This document shows, in pieces, positions 1 through 13,100 of a stretch of 64,000 nt of DNA. The notes below the pieces were generated by a model, which was not told where the DNA came from, did no database searches, and saw nothing but the letters and a program-made list of their open reading frames with translations. The stretch spans positions 100,038,211 through 100,102,210 of the forward strand of contig JAKCOZ010000001.1 of assembly GCA_022605955.1 (NCBI GenBank), written 5' to 3'. Source of the DNA: Rallus limicola. Lineage: Eukaryota > Chordata > Aves > Gruiformes > Rallidae. Numbering within the stretch: position 1 is the first letter of the stretch; each line of letters starts with the position of its first letter. The position numbers were made by a program, and so were the translations under genes.

Positions 1-1663
1 TGCTATACAAAAATGTATTTTATAGAATTAGTTTGAGACAATGACAGTGTAATTGGATTCATTCAGTGGAACGTAAACATAGGTAGATTCACTCAGGGGC
101 ATTCCAGATGATTGCCACAGAAATTATCCACAAGGATATGGGAAAATAGCCTTCACTGTATGATGCATAAACTATTTTTACTCCAGTGTATTTTGGGGTT
201 TTTTCATGATTTGTAACGTGACTGCCATTCTGATGTTTTTCATTTCTCTACTGGTGCAAGTAGGCAGTCCCACCTTGCTGCAAATGGTCCTGAAGAGATG
301 TTTTACTATATTTTAATCATTCCAAGGACTGTCATGCCTCAGTACCAATGCTGGTGCAAAAGCAGCAAGAAAGAATAAGAAAAGGTTAAGTCAGTATGGA
401 AAAAACATCACACTCAGCACTGATAGCAAATGTTACTGGAGCAGTGCACATAAGGGAGTTCAGCGTGTCACGCTGTTTTCTGAAAACCAGGGGCAAAAAA
501 AAACAAAACAACCAACCATCACTGTCACAAGGAGTATGATTGGGCCCTGAACTGTCTAATTTAGATGCTATTTTCTTTGACACTTTTATCAGTCAAGCAA
601 CATGCTCCAGTGAAGAGCCTGAATATCAGCTGCTGAGAAGTATTGTAGTCTGCTGCAAAAAGTTACACTTCCCTGTATTCAAAGGAGTTTTTCCCCCAGA
701 AAGCTTCTATCTACTGCCTGGGTCTGTGTTGCTGCATGGGCTGAGTGGACAGGGTTTCGCAGATGTTTTTGCCACTGCGTTGTACCTCAGTGTTCAGTAA
801 GAATAGGACCGCATGGATTCTTACTGACTGTTTTTATACTCCTTTGAACAGGATGGCTTTTGGATTTGACAGTATATGTTGGTTCATACTTTTGCCTGTT
901 AGGTCTTTTTGGAATTCTTGTTTGTATAAAGAGTACTTAAGTATGTTATACAGTAAAAGCAGTGATCGCAAAAGTAAGCACCCCAAATGGATGAAATGCC
1001 AGAGTTAAGATTGCAACAGAAGTCCTCACTTGTTCCTTTGTATAGGTCTTAGATAGTTCTCTGAATTATGAGAAACTTTTTTTTCTCTATAGCACCATCT
1101 TAATGATTTACATGTACCCTCTTGCATGTGTAGACATAGGACTGCATGCCTTCTCAATGGTGTTAATATTATTGAATACTACCCATTTTGCAAAATGTTG
1201 CTTCAGTGACATATATTGCCATAGTTAGTGTGGATTTCCAATATGTAACTAATGTTATATTGCACAGCTTGCATTCATGAGCAGTTCAAGTTTGGGTTTA
1301 ATGGCAAGTTTCTTTTAAAGAACATTGATCAAAGTGTAATTGAAACATCTATATAAAATAAACCTTTAGCAGAATTTATTCTTATCAGCATTTGCAAAAA
1401 ATTATCCTGCTGTTCCCGTAGATAAACATGAGTGGTGTAAAAATTGAACCCAGAAGGTGAAAAGTTACTGCCTACAGAATTCCTAACCCTACATTGTGGA
1501 AGCATGATTAGGAGTGGTCAAACTTACAAGAAGCCTAAGTAGTCAAATGTTGATAAACTCTGTAAATGAAGCTCCATGTTTTTTGTGCATCATGTAGACA
1601 CATAGTTCAGACAAATAATAAAAGAGGTTTTGAGAATTTAAACTAATATTTGCATCTTTACAG
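1..1663 (+). other. Partial NCAM2 intron upstream of the first visible exon
   Basis: AT-rich non-coding sequence ending in the acceptor at 1661-1663. Short open frames at 540-1008 have no recognisable protein character. I see no repeat family here. Confidence 0.7.
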
Positions 1664-1844
1664 AAAGATAAGGAAGACCAGTGGCTAGAGAAAAAAGTGC
1701 AGGGTAGTAGAGACCACATCATCTTAGAGCACCTTCAGTGGACCATGGGTTATGAAGTACAAATTACAGCTGCCAACAGACTGGGTTACTCTGAACCAAC
1801 ATTGTATGAATTCAGCATGCCACCAAAGCCCAACATCATTACAG
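1664..1844 (+). CDS. NCAM2: NCAM2 exon: end of second fibronectin III domain and stem
   Basis: This internal exon of 181 nt starts in phase 0 after a pyrimidine-containing acceptor ending in CAG (1661-1663) and ends before a perfect GTAAGT donor (1845-1850), leaving one base of a split codon. It encodes 60 residues beginning [11 protein letters not shown]. They include the F-G strand region of a fibronectin III domain ([18 protein letters not shown], about residues 28-45), followed by a proline-containing juxtamembrane stem (MPPKPNIIT). In the family, the two fibronectin III domains follow five Ig domains on the cell surface and support homophilic adhesion, notably of olfactory and other neurons. 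The earlier exons lie upstream of this window. I assign NCAM2 rather than NCAM1 mainly from the downstream exons, with which this one joins in frame. Reading on into the intron gives a 19-residue alternative tail (see the separate entry at 1845-2019). Confidence 0.93.
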
Positions 1845-2019
1845 GTAAGTTAGTTTTAGAGTGTTTTCTCTCTATGAATTCTTTACTACTCATAGTACAC
1901 TAATGTATGCAGTTGGTAGCTTAAGTTGTCTTTAACTAACAAAGCCTGAGACTCCATACTCCGTTATCAGTAAAGACTCGATTCAAAACCCCATTTCCTA
2001 TTTTTCTTCCAGTAATAAA
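1845..2019 (+). promoter_or_regulatory. NCAM2: Possible alternative NCAM2 terminus: intron read-through tail with poly(A) signal
   Basis: If the GTAAGT donor at 1845 is not used, translation continues in frame for 19 residues ([19 protein letters not shown]) to TAA at 1901-1903. AATAAA lies at 2014-2019, 110 bp beyond. The tail is largely hydrophobic and sits just after the extracellular stem, replacing the transmembrane exon. NCAM2 is known from other vertebrates to have a lipid-anchored (GPI) form as well as the transmembrane form. I infer, without proof, that this could be such a form or a secreted one. The donor itself is perfect, so read-through would have to be regulated by early polyadenylation. 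Confidence 0.3.
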
Positions 2020-4262
2020 GTCATTTTTAAGTACAGAATATTGAGTCTTCAACCCAGGTGGTGACAGTTATCCAGAAATACAGTATTTATGATACAGCTG
2101 CCACACGTTTTTAAGTTGCCTTTTACTGCCTAAGTGTCTGTTGTAAATAACTTAGTTCTTAGAATTCTTGATTTCAGTTTAATTCATATTAGGCATTTAT
2201 TTTAGTGTCTGATGAGGTTAGGTCTTCAAATATTCTTGTTAAGATATCATTTTACTGATTCACCGTAATATGGTAAGCATACAGTCTTCTATTAAGTCTA
2301 TTTGTAAGCTTCAAAATCTGCAGAAATGTTTATATTTTTAAGTGTGCAAATAGGAAGGTTTGGAATTTCTTTAAGGAAAGCTGCCTAGTATTTAGGAGTA
2401 AGTGTGTTCCAGTAACTAATTTGTCAAGTTTTATTGCTCCCTGGTATAAAGTTCTATGTTAGTGCAATATATCAAAATTATTTCATTCAAAATAAATCTA
2501 AAATATGATGGTAATTTCTTATAAATTATGAGAAATTTTACTTTTTATGAAGCAAATCTTAGAGGAAAGATATTTCAAGCTTTTTATCTGAATTATGATA
2601 TCTTTAATAATAAATTCCAAATTAAATTGGTATCATCATTACCATTTTAAAAGCAGGTGCCATATATTAAACTATTCAAGTTTAGCAATCAAAATCTTGC
2701 CAAATAAATACAATGGCCCATATATTAAGATGTAAACTGTATCGAGTCCTGTGTTTTCAATTGGAATATTATTCTTAGTACAGTGGCTGTGTATTTGAAT
2801 GAGTCATGGACTGTCATCAGAAAAATTTGAAAGAATTCTCTCTATTGCAAGTTTTCTTCAAATATATTTTCAGGGAAGTTATCTTAAGCTCTCTGCAACA
2901 TTTTTTATTATTTCATAAGAGTTTGTTTATCTCACAAGTAGTGTTACTTGCCTTTATGGAAAGGAATAGGCATTTATGATTCATTAACACATTCAGATAC
3001 AGTTCTAGAAGTGCTCTATGCACTTGAATCACAGCAGTGAGAGTTGATTTGCATCTTGATTGAAATGCAGGGCCTCAGTACGCTCTGCGTACTTGTTTTT
3101 AAACAGGTAATGCCTTGTGATTGCCATCATTCAGAAATAAAATTTAACTACATGTTCAGAAAAGAAAAGAGAAAAAGAAAGGTAGCAAAGCTTAATAAAA
3201 ATACTTTTCAAGTAGAAAAATAATTTAAAAAATACCTCATTTAGGTAAATTGAAGGGATAAGCCATTTTTCAATTTTTTATATTTGAAACATAAATTTAA
3301 GTTCTTTTGCAATGCAATCTCTCTTTAATCTGTTGTAGTTATTTAAAGTATTCCATATTATCATCACCACAGCTGCTGTTGCTGAAACAAAACACAGTAT
3401 TCCTGCATAAATGATAATGTAAATAATTCTAGACAGTCAGGTGAAAAGCAACATAGTTAATTTAGTTTCAGAAGATAAAACATTTTTCTCTGAAAACGTT
3501 TGTAGGTATTTAGGGGCTTTTTCCTTTCAGTTCTCTCCCATAAACTCGAAGTAGTTGTAAGAAGTCTGTTACACTATTTAACATCAGGTCTTCTTTATAT
3601 GAATCATTATTACAGTTCTGATTGTAGAACTAATTAGTTTCCTTGACAACTGTTTTTGCAAAGCTTGAAAAAGAGTGTGAAATTCCCATCATAAGAACAT
3701 TTTGTAGACGAATTTTAAAACTGTTTCAAAAGACACTCACAATCAGTGGAACATTAAGGTTCATATTTATAAGTCAGTGTGGTTATCTTGTTTCTTGTTT
3801 TGAAATGGTGTAATATTATTATTGCAATATAATACATTGCAATATAACACATTGTTGCCAAAGTATAAACCTACTCTCTTAAAACTTGATGGATGATGTG
3901 TGTGAACGCGTAACTTTGAGGAAAAATAACTTTCTGAAATCAGTCAACTCAGATGATGCACTAATTTTCTGCTTTGGGGCATAGGTATTTGCAGCTAAGC
4001 ATCTATAGCTAGGTCCAAAGGAGGACATAGGCAACAGGAATTAAATTATGTTGACTTTTGAATGAAATCTGCTTCATCTATCCTGTGCTCACTTAGTTCC
4101 TTCTGATAACTGAGATTTCCTTCCAGATTATTCATGTTATTATTATAAAAGTTTCCTAGACTCCTGAAGGTATTGTCTGTATGTGCCCATCTCCATGGTA
4201 CTTCCACTGAATTATTTCTGTATTGCTCTAAATATAATTAAAAACCAAGATACAAGTAGATC
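2020..4262 (+). other. NCAM2 intron, no recognised element
   Basis: AT-rich intron sequence with frequent stops in all frames. The only structure I noted is a short 15-nt tandem duplication at 3821-3850 (listed separately). Confidence 0.6.
3821..3850 (+). repeat. Tandem duplication, 15-nt unit, two copies
   Basis: Two adjacent copies of ATTGCAATATAATAC, the second with one change (AATAACAC at its end). A third partial start (ATTG) follows. Simple local duplication. Confidence 0.8.
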
Positions 4263-5935
4263 CTATAGAATCACAGAATTGTCTTGGTTGGAAGGGACCT
4301 TTTAGATCAAGATGACCATCAGCCTAACCTGCCAAAGCCACCACTAAAACATGACTCTAAGCACCATATCTGCCTGTCTTTTAAATACCTCCAGGGATGG
4401 CAGTTGCTTGTCACTAAGGAGGTCAGCCCCCACCTCTCTACAACCTCCCATCAGGTAGGTGTAGAGAGTGATTAGATCTCCCCTGAGCCTCCTCTTCTCC
4501 AGACTAAACAGGCCCGGGTCCCTCAGATGCTCCTTATAACATTTATCTTCCAGTCCCCTCAACAGCCTCGTTGCCCTTCTCTTGACATGCTCCTCAACGT
4601 CTTTCTTTTAGTGATGGACCCAAAACTGAACACAGTACTCAAGGTGAGGCCTCACCAGCCCTGAATACAGGGAAAGGATCACTTCTCTAGTCCAGCTCAC
4701 TACACTGTTCTTGATAGAGGCCAGGGTGCCATTGGCTTTCTTGGCCACCTGGGCACACTGCTGGCTCTCTCATGGTCAATCAGCTGCCTGTCAACACCAC
4801 CAGGTCCTTCTCTGCCAGGCATCCTTACAGCCACTCTGCCCCAAGCCTGTAGCGCTGACAGGGGTTGTTGTGACCCAAATGCAGGACTTGGTACTTGGTT
4901 TCATTGAACATTATACCACTGGCCTCAGCCCATTGATCCAGCCTATCGAGATCATCATGTAAGGCCTTCCTACTCTTGAGCAGATCACTCTTGCATAACC
5001 TAGTGTCACCTTCGAACTTACTGGGGGTGTACTCAATCCCCTCATCCAAATCATTGATTAAGATATTAAAGAGAACTGTCCCCAGCACATAGCCCTGAGG
5101 ATCAGCACTCATGAATGGAGTTAAATGCCGCCAACTGCATTTAACTCAATTCACCGCCACTCTCTGGGCCTAGCCATCCAGCCAGTTTTCTGTCCAGTGA
5201 AGAGTACACATGTCCAAGCCAAGAGCACCCAGTTTCTCCAGAAGAATACTGTGGGAAAAGGTGTCAGAAGCTTTACTGAAGTTGAGGTGGACAATATCCA
5301 CAGGTTTTCCCTCATCCACTAATTGAGTTACCTTGTCATAAGAGGATATCAGGTTGGTGTAGCAGGACCTGCCTTTTATGACCGTGTGAGGGCTGGGCCC
5401 GATCATCTAGTTGTCCTGCATGTGCCACATAATGTCATTCAGGATGATCTGTTCCATAACCTTCCCAGGCACTAAGGTCAGACTAGCAGGTCTGTAGTTC
5501 TCTGGGTCCTCCATCCAGCCCTTCTTTGCTAGGCTTCAATTGGCTGGGACCTCTCCAGTTAGCCAGGACTGCTCATAGATGATGGAAAGTGGCTTGGTGA
5601 ACACATCTGTCAGCTCCCTCAGTACCCTTGGGTGGATCTCATCTAGCCTCATAGACTTGCATACAGCTAGGTGCTGGAGCAGGTCCCTCACCGTTTCCGA
5701 AGTGCAGGATGTGCATTTTTTTTCCCCTCCCTGTCTTCCAGCTTGGGGTTGGTTACTCAGGGAACAACTGCTCTTACTGTTAAAGACTGAGGTAAAGACA
5801 CCATTAAGTAACTCTTCCTCTTCCTTTGTCATTATGCATCCAATCTCATGGATATTACATATCCCAGGAGAATTTTGGGATCCCCTAAGAGATGGAGGCA
5901 AGGATACATTTGTTGTCCTTCGATGAGTGCTTGCC
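4263..5935 (-). mobile_element. CR1 LINE fragment, antisense in NCAM2 intron, broken reverse transcriptase
   Basis: Read on the minus strand, this is the 3' part of a CR1 non-LTR retrotransposon of about 1.67 kb. It runs from inside the reverse transcriptase region (near 5935) to the typical 3' end (4263; plus strand reads AGAATCACAGAAT then TTGGAAGGGACC). Recognisable RT segments in order are: RVLRELTDVFTKPLSIIYEQ (within 5536-5901), LVDEGKPVDIVHLNFSKASD (within 5170-5406), and [19 protein letters not shown] followed by VLHLGHNNP (within 4825-5112). The RT active-site motif, F-x-D-D in the family, reads F-E-G-D at 5005-5016. Stops and frame changes separate the segments, so the copy is dead. 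The [15 protein letters not shown] block near 4475-4560 belongs to the 3' part. It is 5'-truncated like nearly all CR1 copies. Confidence 0.93.
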
Positions 5936-8392
5936 AGAGAAATGGAGTCATCACAAGAAGTAAAATTTTAGGTTCTGATTCCTGCAGAAGGAGTTTGTTT
6001 ATACTTTAAAGAACCATTGGATATAATGCAGAAGTAGTAATCCCTGAAGGAAGGGACTGGAAGCCAAAACTCTACTTATGTGAATACGCAAGTCCTGTGG
6101 GGACTGAATCCACAGCTTCTGCTTGCTGTGGAAGTGTGAGCAAGTACCAGCTCCTGCCTGGCAGTCAAATTCTATTATAACATAATATGATGATCTTCCA
6201 TTACCAGCCTTAGTTCTAGGAAGAAGCCTGAGGCTGTGGATTGCTGTCTGACATCAGTGAGGTGTATAAATGCAATAGACATTCCTTAAAATTTTCACTT
6301 GGTTGGCCTCAGCATTCTCCAACTATAGATCTACTTGATTTTGTAATTTCTGTTCCTAGGCCTATGGCATGGTCTCCATTCGCTCACTCAAACTAGCGAT
6401 TAGTTCCTCAGAGTTTGCAGTCCCTTAAATAAAAGTTTCCTGGTTTTCTAAAGTGTTTACCAATGGAACCTTACACTTACTTTGAGGAATGCTCAGCAAA
6501 CCAACTTCTTTAAAAAACTTTGCCTTAAATAAATATATGTATAAATACATTCATGCATGTGTATTTGTGTATACATATATACATTATTGTAAACATGATC
6601 TTACTTCCTAGGTTTTTGAGGAATTCTGATTTGAAAAAGAGTACCATAGTCTTTAATGCAGTATTTTCTGTATGCCAACTTCTCACTAGGGATATTAGTT
6701 GGCAGCACTTGCAGCCATGTGGAACTCTTAACATTGGTGTGCTTGCCTCTGGATGAAGTCTTTATTGGATTTAAAGCACTGATTTGTGATATTTTAGAAA
6801 ATTTCATTCTGGATTCCCTATAGTGCAAGAAAAGAGGGGATTCTAAGAGGAGCTGTGTGCCATCTCTGTCTATCAGTGTTAGGATAGTATAGACTAGCCT
6901 CTGCAGTCATAACAAACCTTCTGACTAGGTGTCACCAGGAGCAGACAAACTCCATCAGCTCCCAAAGGTGACACTACAGCCCATTTGTATGTATCTCAGC
7001 AGGGCAGAGAGAGAGACTTTTTGTACCAAGCAGCTGGTACAGAAGTATACAAATCAGCTGTCATTCTGAAACATTACTACTGCAACCTAAAAACACATCT
7101 ACAGTTTTATATTTAATGAGTCTTAAAATAAGAAGAAATGGAAGGTGTTAAAAGAGGGTACTTTCTGCAAATATTAGATATATTTTCAAACATTAGTGTC
7201 AGATTTATGCAGGTGCTCTCTTCCAAAGGCTTTTATCCAGTCAGTGCTGTTTTTCTGGAAGGCCAGTAGATATATTAAAAATGGCTGCAAATTGTATTTT
7301 ATGATAAGGGTTTTTTTCTTCTTCATTATAAATTAATAACTTGGAGCAATAGTGGGAATATGAGAAAAGCGTTTGGAGATAATAAGAAGCCCTTAGACCT
7401 ATTTTTCTCACTTTGAAATATTGGTGTTTTGTTGGGGGGGGGTTAACTTCCAATACTGCATGAACTGTCAGAATTTTTTTTTTATTTACATCCATGGAAA
7501 AGTTTTCATCTCTTGTGAATCTCATTTACTTTTTTTTCCCAATGCATGTCTGTCACCAATACTTAAAATCATGTAATTATGGGCAAAGAGGGACAATCTA
7601 ATATTAGATATTGTCTCTCATCATCACTAGGAGCAAAGATGATTCTCTTCATGCCAAACATGATTTTTATCAGTAGTTTTTACAATAACTCAACTTCAGG
7701 TTCTCCAGTGGTGTCAAAGTGAATGAAAACTAAAAATAAACAATGCTACAAGTAATATATGTATTTGAATTTATCTATGTACATTTTATGATGTATTACA
7801 TAGACTAAAAAGGTGTTTTGAACTATAGAGTGATTTACTAAAACAAAAATCAGGAACTTTTTAATCTAGAGACTGAAAATTACTAAGTACAGAAAAATAG
7901 GAGTATCCCTCATGTCCACAATTTTCTCTCAAGGTGAGTACTTTAATGCTGCTCTTTGTCAATCAAGTCATTGGCTCTTTTTGGGTAGAAATAAATTCTG
8001 TATGACCCCATCTGTGTAGCTGGGAAAGGTTTTTGTTTCCGTCAACTCTCACTTCCAGACTCTTCTGCTGCAAGTGCTGTCCTTGCCTCTCACATCCCTT
8101 CAACCCTGACCTACAAGAGGCTCCCTGGGGCGGAGTCTCCCTTGCTCAGAAGGGAGGCATAACCTCCGTTTTCTCCAGAAGGGTTTTCTTGACTCTGACC
8201 ATGCATCAGCTAAAAGAAGCCAAAAAACTGCTGCCTTCATTCTTCTTCTGTATTCCACTGATGACATTTGTTGACTTAATGTAACTATGAATAAACTTCC
8301 AATAGGACTAGTTCTTGTGTCCTTTGGAGTATTTCCCTTAGATTTCAAATAATTTCGAACCTGTTTGAAATGAGATTTTACTTGATTTCAAC
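5936..8392 (+). other. NCAM2 intron, no recognised element
   Basis: AT-rich intron sequence. A TA/TG-rich patch sits near 6530-6595 and a run of G near 7434-7442. A slightly GC-richer patch at about 8030-8200 has no repeat that I recognise. Confidence 0.55.
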
Positions 8393-9340
8393 CAACCTCA
8401 GGTCAGGGTACCACACAAAAGTGTGCATGCACAACCAAGGCCTCTGCTGACAATACCATTAGCCTTCCATGCCACAAGAGCACACTGCTGGCTCATATTC
8501 AGCTTGGTGTCTGCCAGGAGCCCCCTGCCTTTTCTGAAAAGCTACTTTCCAGATGGGTGGTTCTAAACCATATACTGGTGCCGGGGGTGATTCCTCCTCA
8601 GGGGTAGGACTTTGCACTTCCTCTTGTTGAACATCATGAGGTTCCTATCAGCTCATTTTTCCAGCCTGTCCACATCCCTCTCGATGGCAGCAAAACCCCC
8701 TCATTCAAATCACTGATGACGCTGAACAGGATTGGACCCAGTACTGACCCCCAGACTACAGTGCTAGTCACTGTCCTCCAGCTAAACTTCATGTCACTGA
8801 TAGCACCCTCTAGACCCCATTGTTCAGCCAGTTTTCAATTCAATTCAATTTCCCATATAACAAGAACTTGTCTGTGAGCACCGTATGGGAGACAGTGTCA
8901 GAAGTTTAACACAGACAATATCCACCGCTTTCCTCTCATCTACTAAACCAGTCATTTCATCATAGAACATTACGAGGTTATTCAAGTATGAATTTCCCTT
9001 TCTGAATCCACATTGACTACTGATGTAGTAGCTCTTCACATGCCTGGAAACAAGTTTTCAGGATTAGTTGTTCCATCACCTTCCAGGGATTGAGGTGAGT
9101 CTGACTGGTCTGTAGATCCTCAAACCCTCCTTCCTGCCCTTTCTAAGGACAGAAGTGACGTTTTCTTCAGCTCATCCTCAGGCAACTGTCCCAGTTTCCA
9201 TAATAATTCAGAGTGAGAATGGCTTTGAAATGACTGCTCCCTCAGCACTCATGGCCACATCCCATCAGAGCCCATGTACTTCCTTGCATCCAGTTTTTAC
9301 AAGTATTCCCTGACTTGATCCTTGCTCCAGCATTTCCTCA
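8393..9340 (-). mobile_element. Old CR1 LINE fragment, antisense, internal part only
   Basis: On the minus strand, pieces of CR1 reverse transcriptase are readable between interruptions. One is GFRKGNSYLNNLVMFYDEMT, followed by GLVDERKAVDIV (within 8845-9039). Another is the region whose plus strand reads CAAATCACTGATGACGCTGA, equivalent to the NDL segment (about 8700-8760). The usual CR1 3' tail is absent at the left end, so the copy is truncated at both sides. It is much more decayed than the one at 4263-5935. Boundaries are approximate. Confidence 0.8.
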
Positions 9341-10080
9341 TGTCTATGTGTCCTTAGCTTTCCAAAGGCAATGATATCTCTATGTTTATTTTCAAGGTTT
9401 CTGTTTACAGCTCTTCTTCCCATAAAAACAAGCCAAATTTCTTCCTTCCTCACTTGTGCTTCAGTAGTAATGCCACCATTTTTCAGCCCAGGAAGGGCTT
9501 CAGCTGTATTTGTGCTATTTTTTGTCTCAGTGCAGAGTAACCCATATGCTTTTGCAGCTATAACCTGTCTGGGTATTTTTAACTTTAGTCAACAATTCTT
9601 TAGGTAACAAAGAAAGAAAAGACCGTAGATTCCCCTTTCAGCATTTTGCAGAACTGCTGGTAACCACAGTCATTAGTGATTATATGTAGCTCAGATGTAC
9701 CTTTTCCAGGTATAGTGTGTTGTTTTGGAACAGGGCCACATTCTGAGGGCAGTGTCAGCCCCCAGTTAGCTATGGGGGCAGTGTCAGTATTTGTATTTTG
9801 GTACTTATTCTTAGTTCTAGGAGAAGGTGTGTTGCATCGTTAAAAGTTTAAATTAGAAGAATTGTGAGGATTTGTAGTAATTTTTTTTAAATTTTCATTT
9901 CATAGAAAAAGCTAGAATGTTTGGCAGTATCTACTTGAGCCAGGACTGAGTCATTACTTGTAGCTTTTAAATTGCCTGTTTAAATATCCAGAAATGGACT
10001 GTAGAATTACACAGTGATTCTTCAGGAACAACATTTTGGCCTGATTTTCAACCTATGTCTTTTTACCACACTGACTGCTC

Positions 10081-10107
10081 ATGTATGTATGTATATATGT
10101 ATGTATA
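10081..10107 (+). repeat. ATGT/ATAT microsatellite-like tract
   Basis: About six imperfect tetranucleotide units of the form ATGT with one ATAT interruption. Confidence 0.8.
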
Positions 10108-13100
10108 CCTGCACAAACATCCATCAGTGTTTCTCTTTTGATAACTTTTGAATACAGCTGACAATTTCCCTAAATTTTCTAGAGAATGACTTCAAAAACA
10201 ATACATTCTTCTAAAGTGGGTTTTTTGGGGGTTGTTTTTGTTTTTGTTTTTGTTTTAAATAGACATCTGAGGATAGAAGAAAACTTCTTTGTTAGCTCAG
10301 TAAGGAAAATACTGTATTAGAAATTTACACACTATTAGCAGTCTGAATCACTTGGGGAAGAATACTTGTAATTTTCTGACCCTTGAGCCTTGCTCCAGCT
10401 TTGAGAGAAACAGTAAGTCTAATCTAAGAAAGAAGAAGAAAAGCACAGGAGGAGTTTGAAGGTATTTCAAAAGTAAGAATTTTTATTCTGATGCTCAGAC
10501 CACAATGGGTACCTGTTCTGTCAAACTTTGTTCATTACAAGTCTCTCTCTACAACTTTGAATTGTAGAGGCAAGTTCATATTCACAAAACAACAGTCCTG
10601 TGAATTAAGCTAAATTTGTGGTGTGTTGCAAGAAAACCTAGAAGATTCAAATCCTAACACCTAAAAAATTCCTGATTGTGGGTAGCACTTAAATTCTGCA
10701 TGTCACAAGTCATCCTCCACTGATTTTTACACTTAAATATATTATTTTAAAGTTTAATAATTATAATGAGGAACCAATGTAATACAGCCTAAATGAAAAA
10801 TAGAAGGGCTTTAACGTTTTCAGGTACTTCCATTACAGCTTCTTAACGTTCACTTTTAAAGTAAGGTGTAACCGAGTTCATTGTTCACACTACACAAGAT
10901 TTTCTGCATTTGAATTTCTTTTGAAATCTCTTTTGAAACAGTAGCCTAACACTGATGCTACTCATTATCCAGATCATGTCACTGTAGCTGAAAAAAAAAA
11001 TTCAGTTAAGGAGATTAAGACATTCAAACATACACTTTGCATATATTGCATAAACTTGACTGCATTATCTGCCAAATAAATGAAGATTCAACATCAATAT
11101 TAGTGGAAAATATATATCCAAACTTCGTGTATCACACTTGATTGCATCCAGACATACCATGTGGACTTGAAGGTGTAAGAAGTTGCATGTTTTGTAAAGC
11201 AATTTGGGTTTTTTCCCCACACTAGTATTAAAGTCAATATCTAATTATCCACCTGCCTATGCTAATTATATTGGTCATTCATATTTCAAATGGACTTCTG
11301 TCTATATTATTGATGCCAGTTTTGACAGTGGTCCTTTCTGGACTCCTACAGTCATTCAGAAAGAAAGCAAAATTATTGGCAAGAAGAAACAGCTGAACAA
11401 GTTCTTCTTATCTTTATTCCCATGCATGACTGGAACCTTCTTTTTATGTAATTATTGACTTCTTTTAGTTTCTTATTTCAGCCTATGGGAGTGTTTGTTT
11501 TTGTTTCAAGTATTTGCTATTTCTGATAGGTATTGTATAGCAGTTTCCTGAGTTCCAAGCATGAAAGACACATGAAAGATGGTATTTAGGTTGGGCTTGG
11601 TTTCATATGTTTTAATCTCAAGGGGGATCAAGCGAGTTGGTCACATGCTTCAGGTTAAGTGCTTAAAAATTCTTTAAAGTCAGACCAAAGAGTTGACCAC
11701 TTTGGCTGCTGTGGAAAACCACATGTTGCTATTAAGGTACACCTTTTCTACTGAATGAGTACTTTATTATCCAGATTTGTCAAAAACACTTTGGTTACAA
11801 TTACATCCACACTTTAATCATAATTTAATGTTTCTACTAGAGTAATGTCTTTAAAATTATTGTCTGCAACAATGTAAATATTAGTTATTTTTTATCCTTT
11901 TCACATTGTCATTTTTTTCCTTTTGATACTTTATTTTTTATGTTTTATCAACTTTTTTTTTCTCAAATTTACTTCTTTTTCACACCTTGATGTTCTGTAA
12001 TGATTCTTATCCACACAGATAGATGCTGTGAAGCTACTAGACATGAAAACGGAGGCCAGTCCCTGCAGCTGAATGCTGCTGGTTTCTCTTCCATTGTAGT
12101 CATCACTTTCTGGTGCATGCTTTGATGATGTTCATAATGCAAGCATTATGCTTTCTTCCTTTCCCTCTTAATTTTATATTTACAGGAAACTAAACACAGA
12201 CATGTATAAAGAAAAACTGTACTTTTCTATAGTTCTCAAGTCCTTCTGTTGTACTCTCCTAAAGTTTCCACTCCTGGTCAAGATCCTAATTAGTGTACTT
12301 ACTACAGTCTGTGCATGCAAAATTCTTCTTCCAGCTTTTTGTAAAGCTTGTAAGTTCTGTGATAATTTCCACAGATGATGTTTGGCTCTTCTGTCTGACA
12401 GAAGTTGGAGAATCTGGAGACCTATTGAATTTGATCAATGTGATTTGATACTACTTCCTTAACTATATTTTGATTATAAGAAATCTATGCATAGATATTG
12501 TTAGTCTCTTGGCTTTCCAGGTATGCAATCAATTGGTCTTTCATGAGAGGATATTGATTCTGGATTAATCCTTTTCACAGAGTTGTGTTTACTCTAGCTC
12601 CTTCCATGATGTACTTAAAACTTCAATGTTTTGTGTTTTCTAGTGCATTTTAACAAACATTTCTTCCTTATCTATGAATCACTTTCATTTGTAGTATTTA
12701 ATTTCACATGCTTTTTCTGTGCCTCCCTGCAGCCATGCCTCATCAAAATAGATCCCTGCACAACAAACTCACATACTGTGACTGTAACAGTTACACATCC
12801 CATTTCATGGCATTTGTTGGACTTGATCCAGGGGGCTCAAATCTGACCTTTAGGAAAGAATGGGAAAATTAGTTTTCCCTAGTTTGCACGTTAAAACAAT
12901 GGCTTAAAACAATGTATACAAAACCTCAGAAAAAAAAATCAGTTAGTAAAATTCTGCATGGAGATTTTACTGCATATATTTGATATTACAATGTATGTAG
13001 CTGACTAAGTTTATAGTTCACTCTCCTGTTGCATACATAATAACACAAGAAATCAATGCCATTTAGAGCTAAGGCAGAATTAAATATTTAAGATACTTCC

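Noticed and set aside
5536..5901. 121-residue open frame (minus) as a host gene
   Set aside because: It is CR1 reverse transcriptase sequence in a truncated, interrupted copy.
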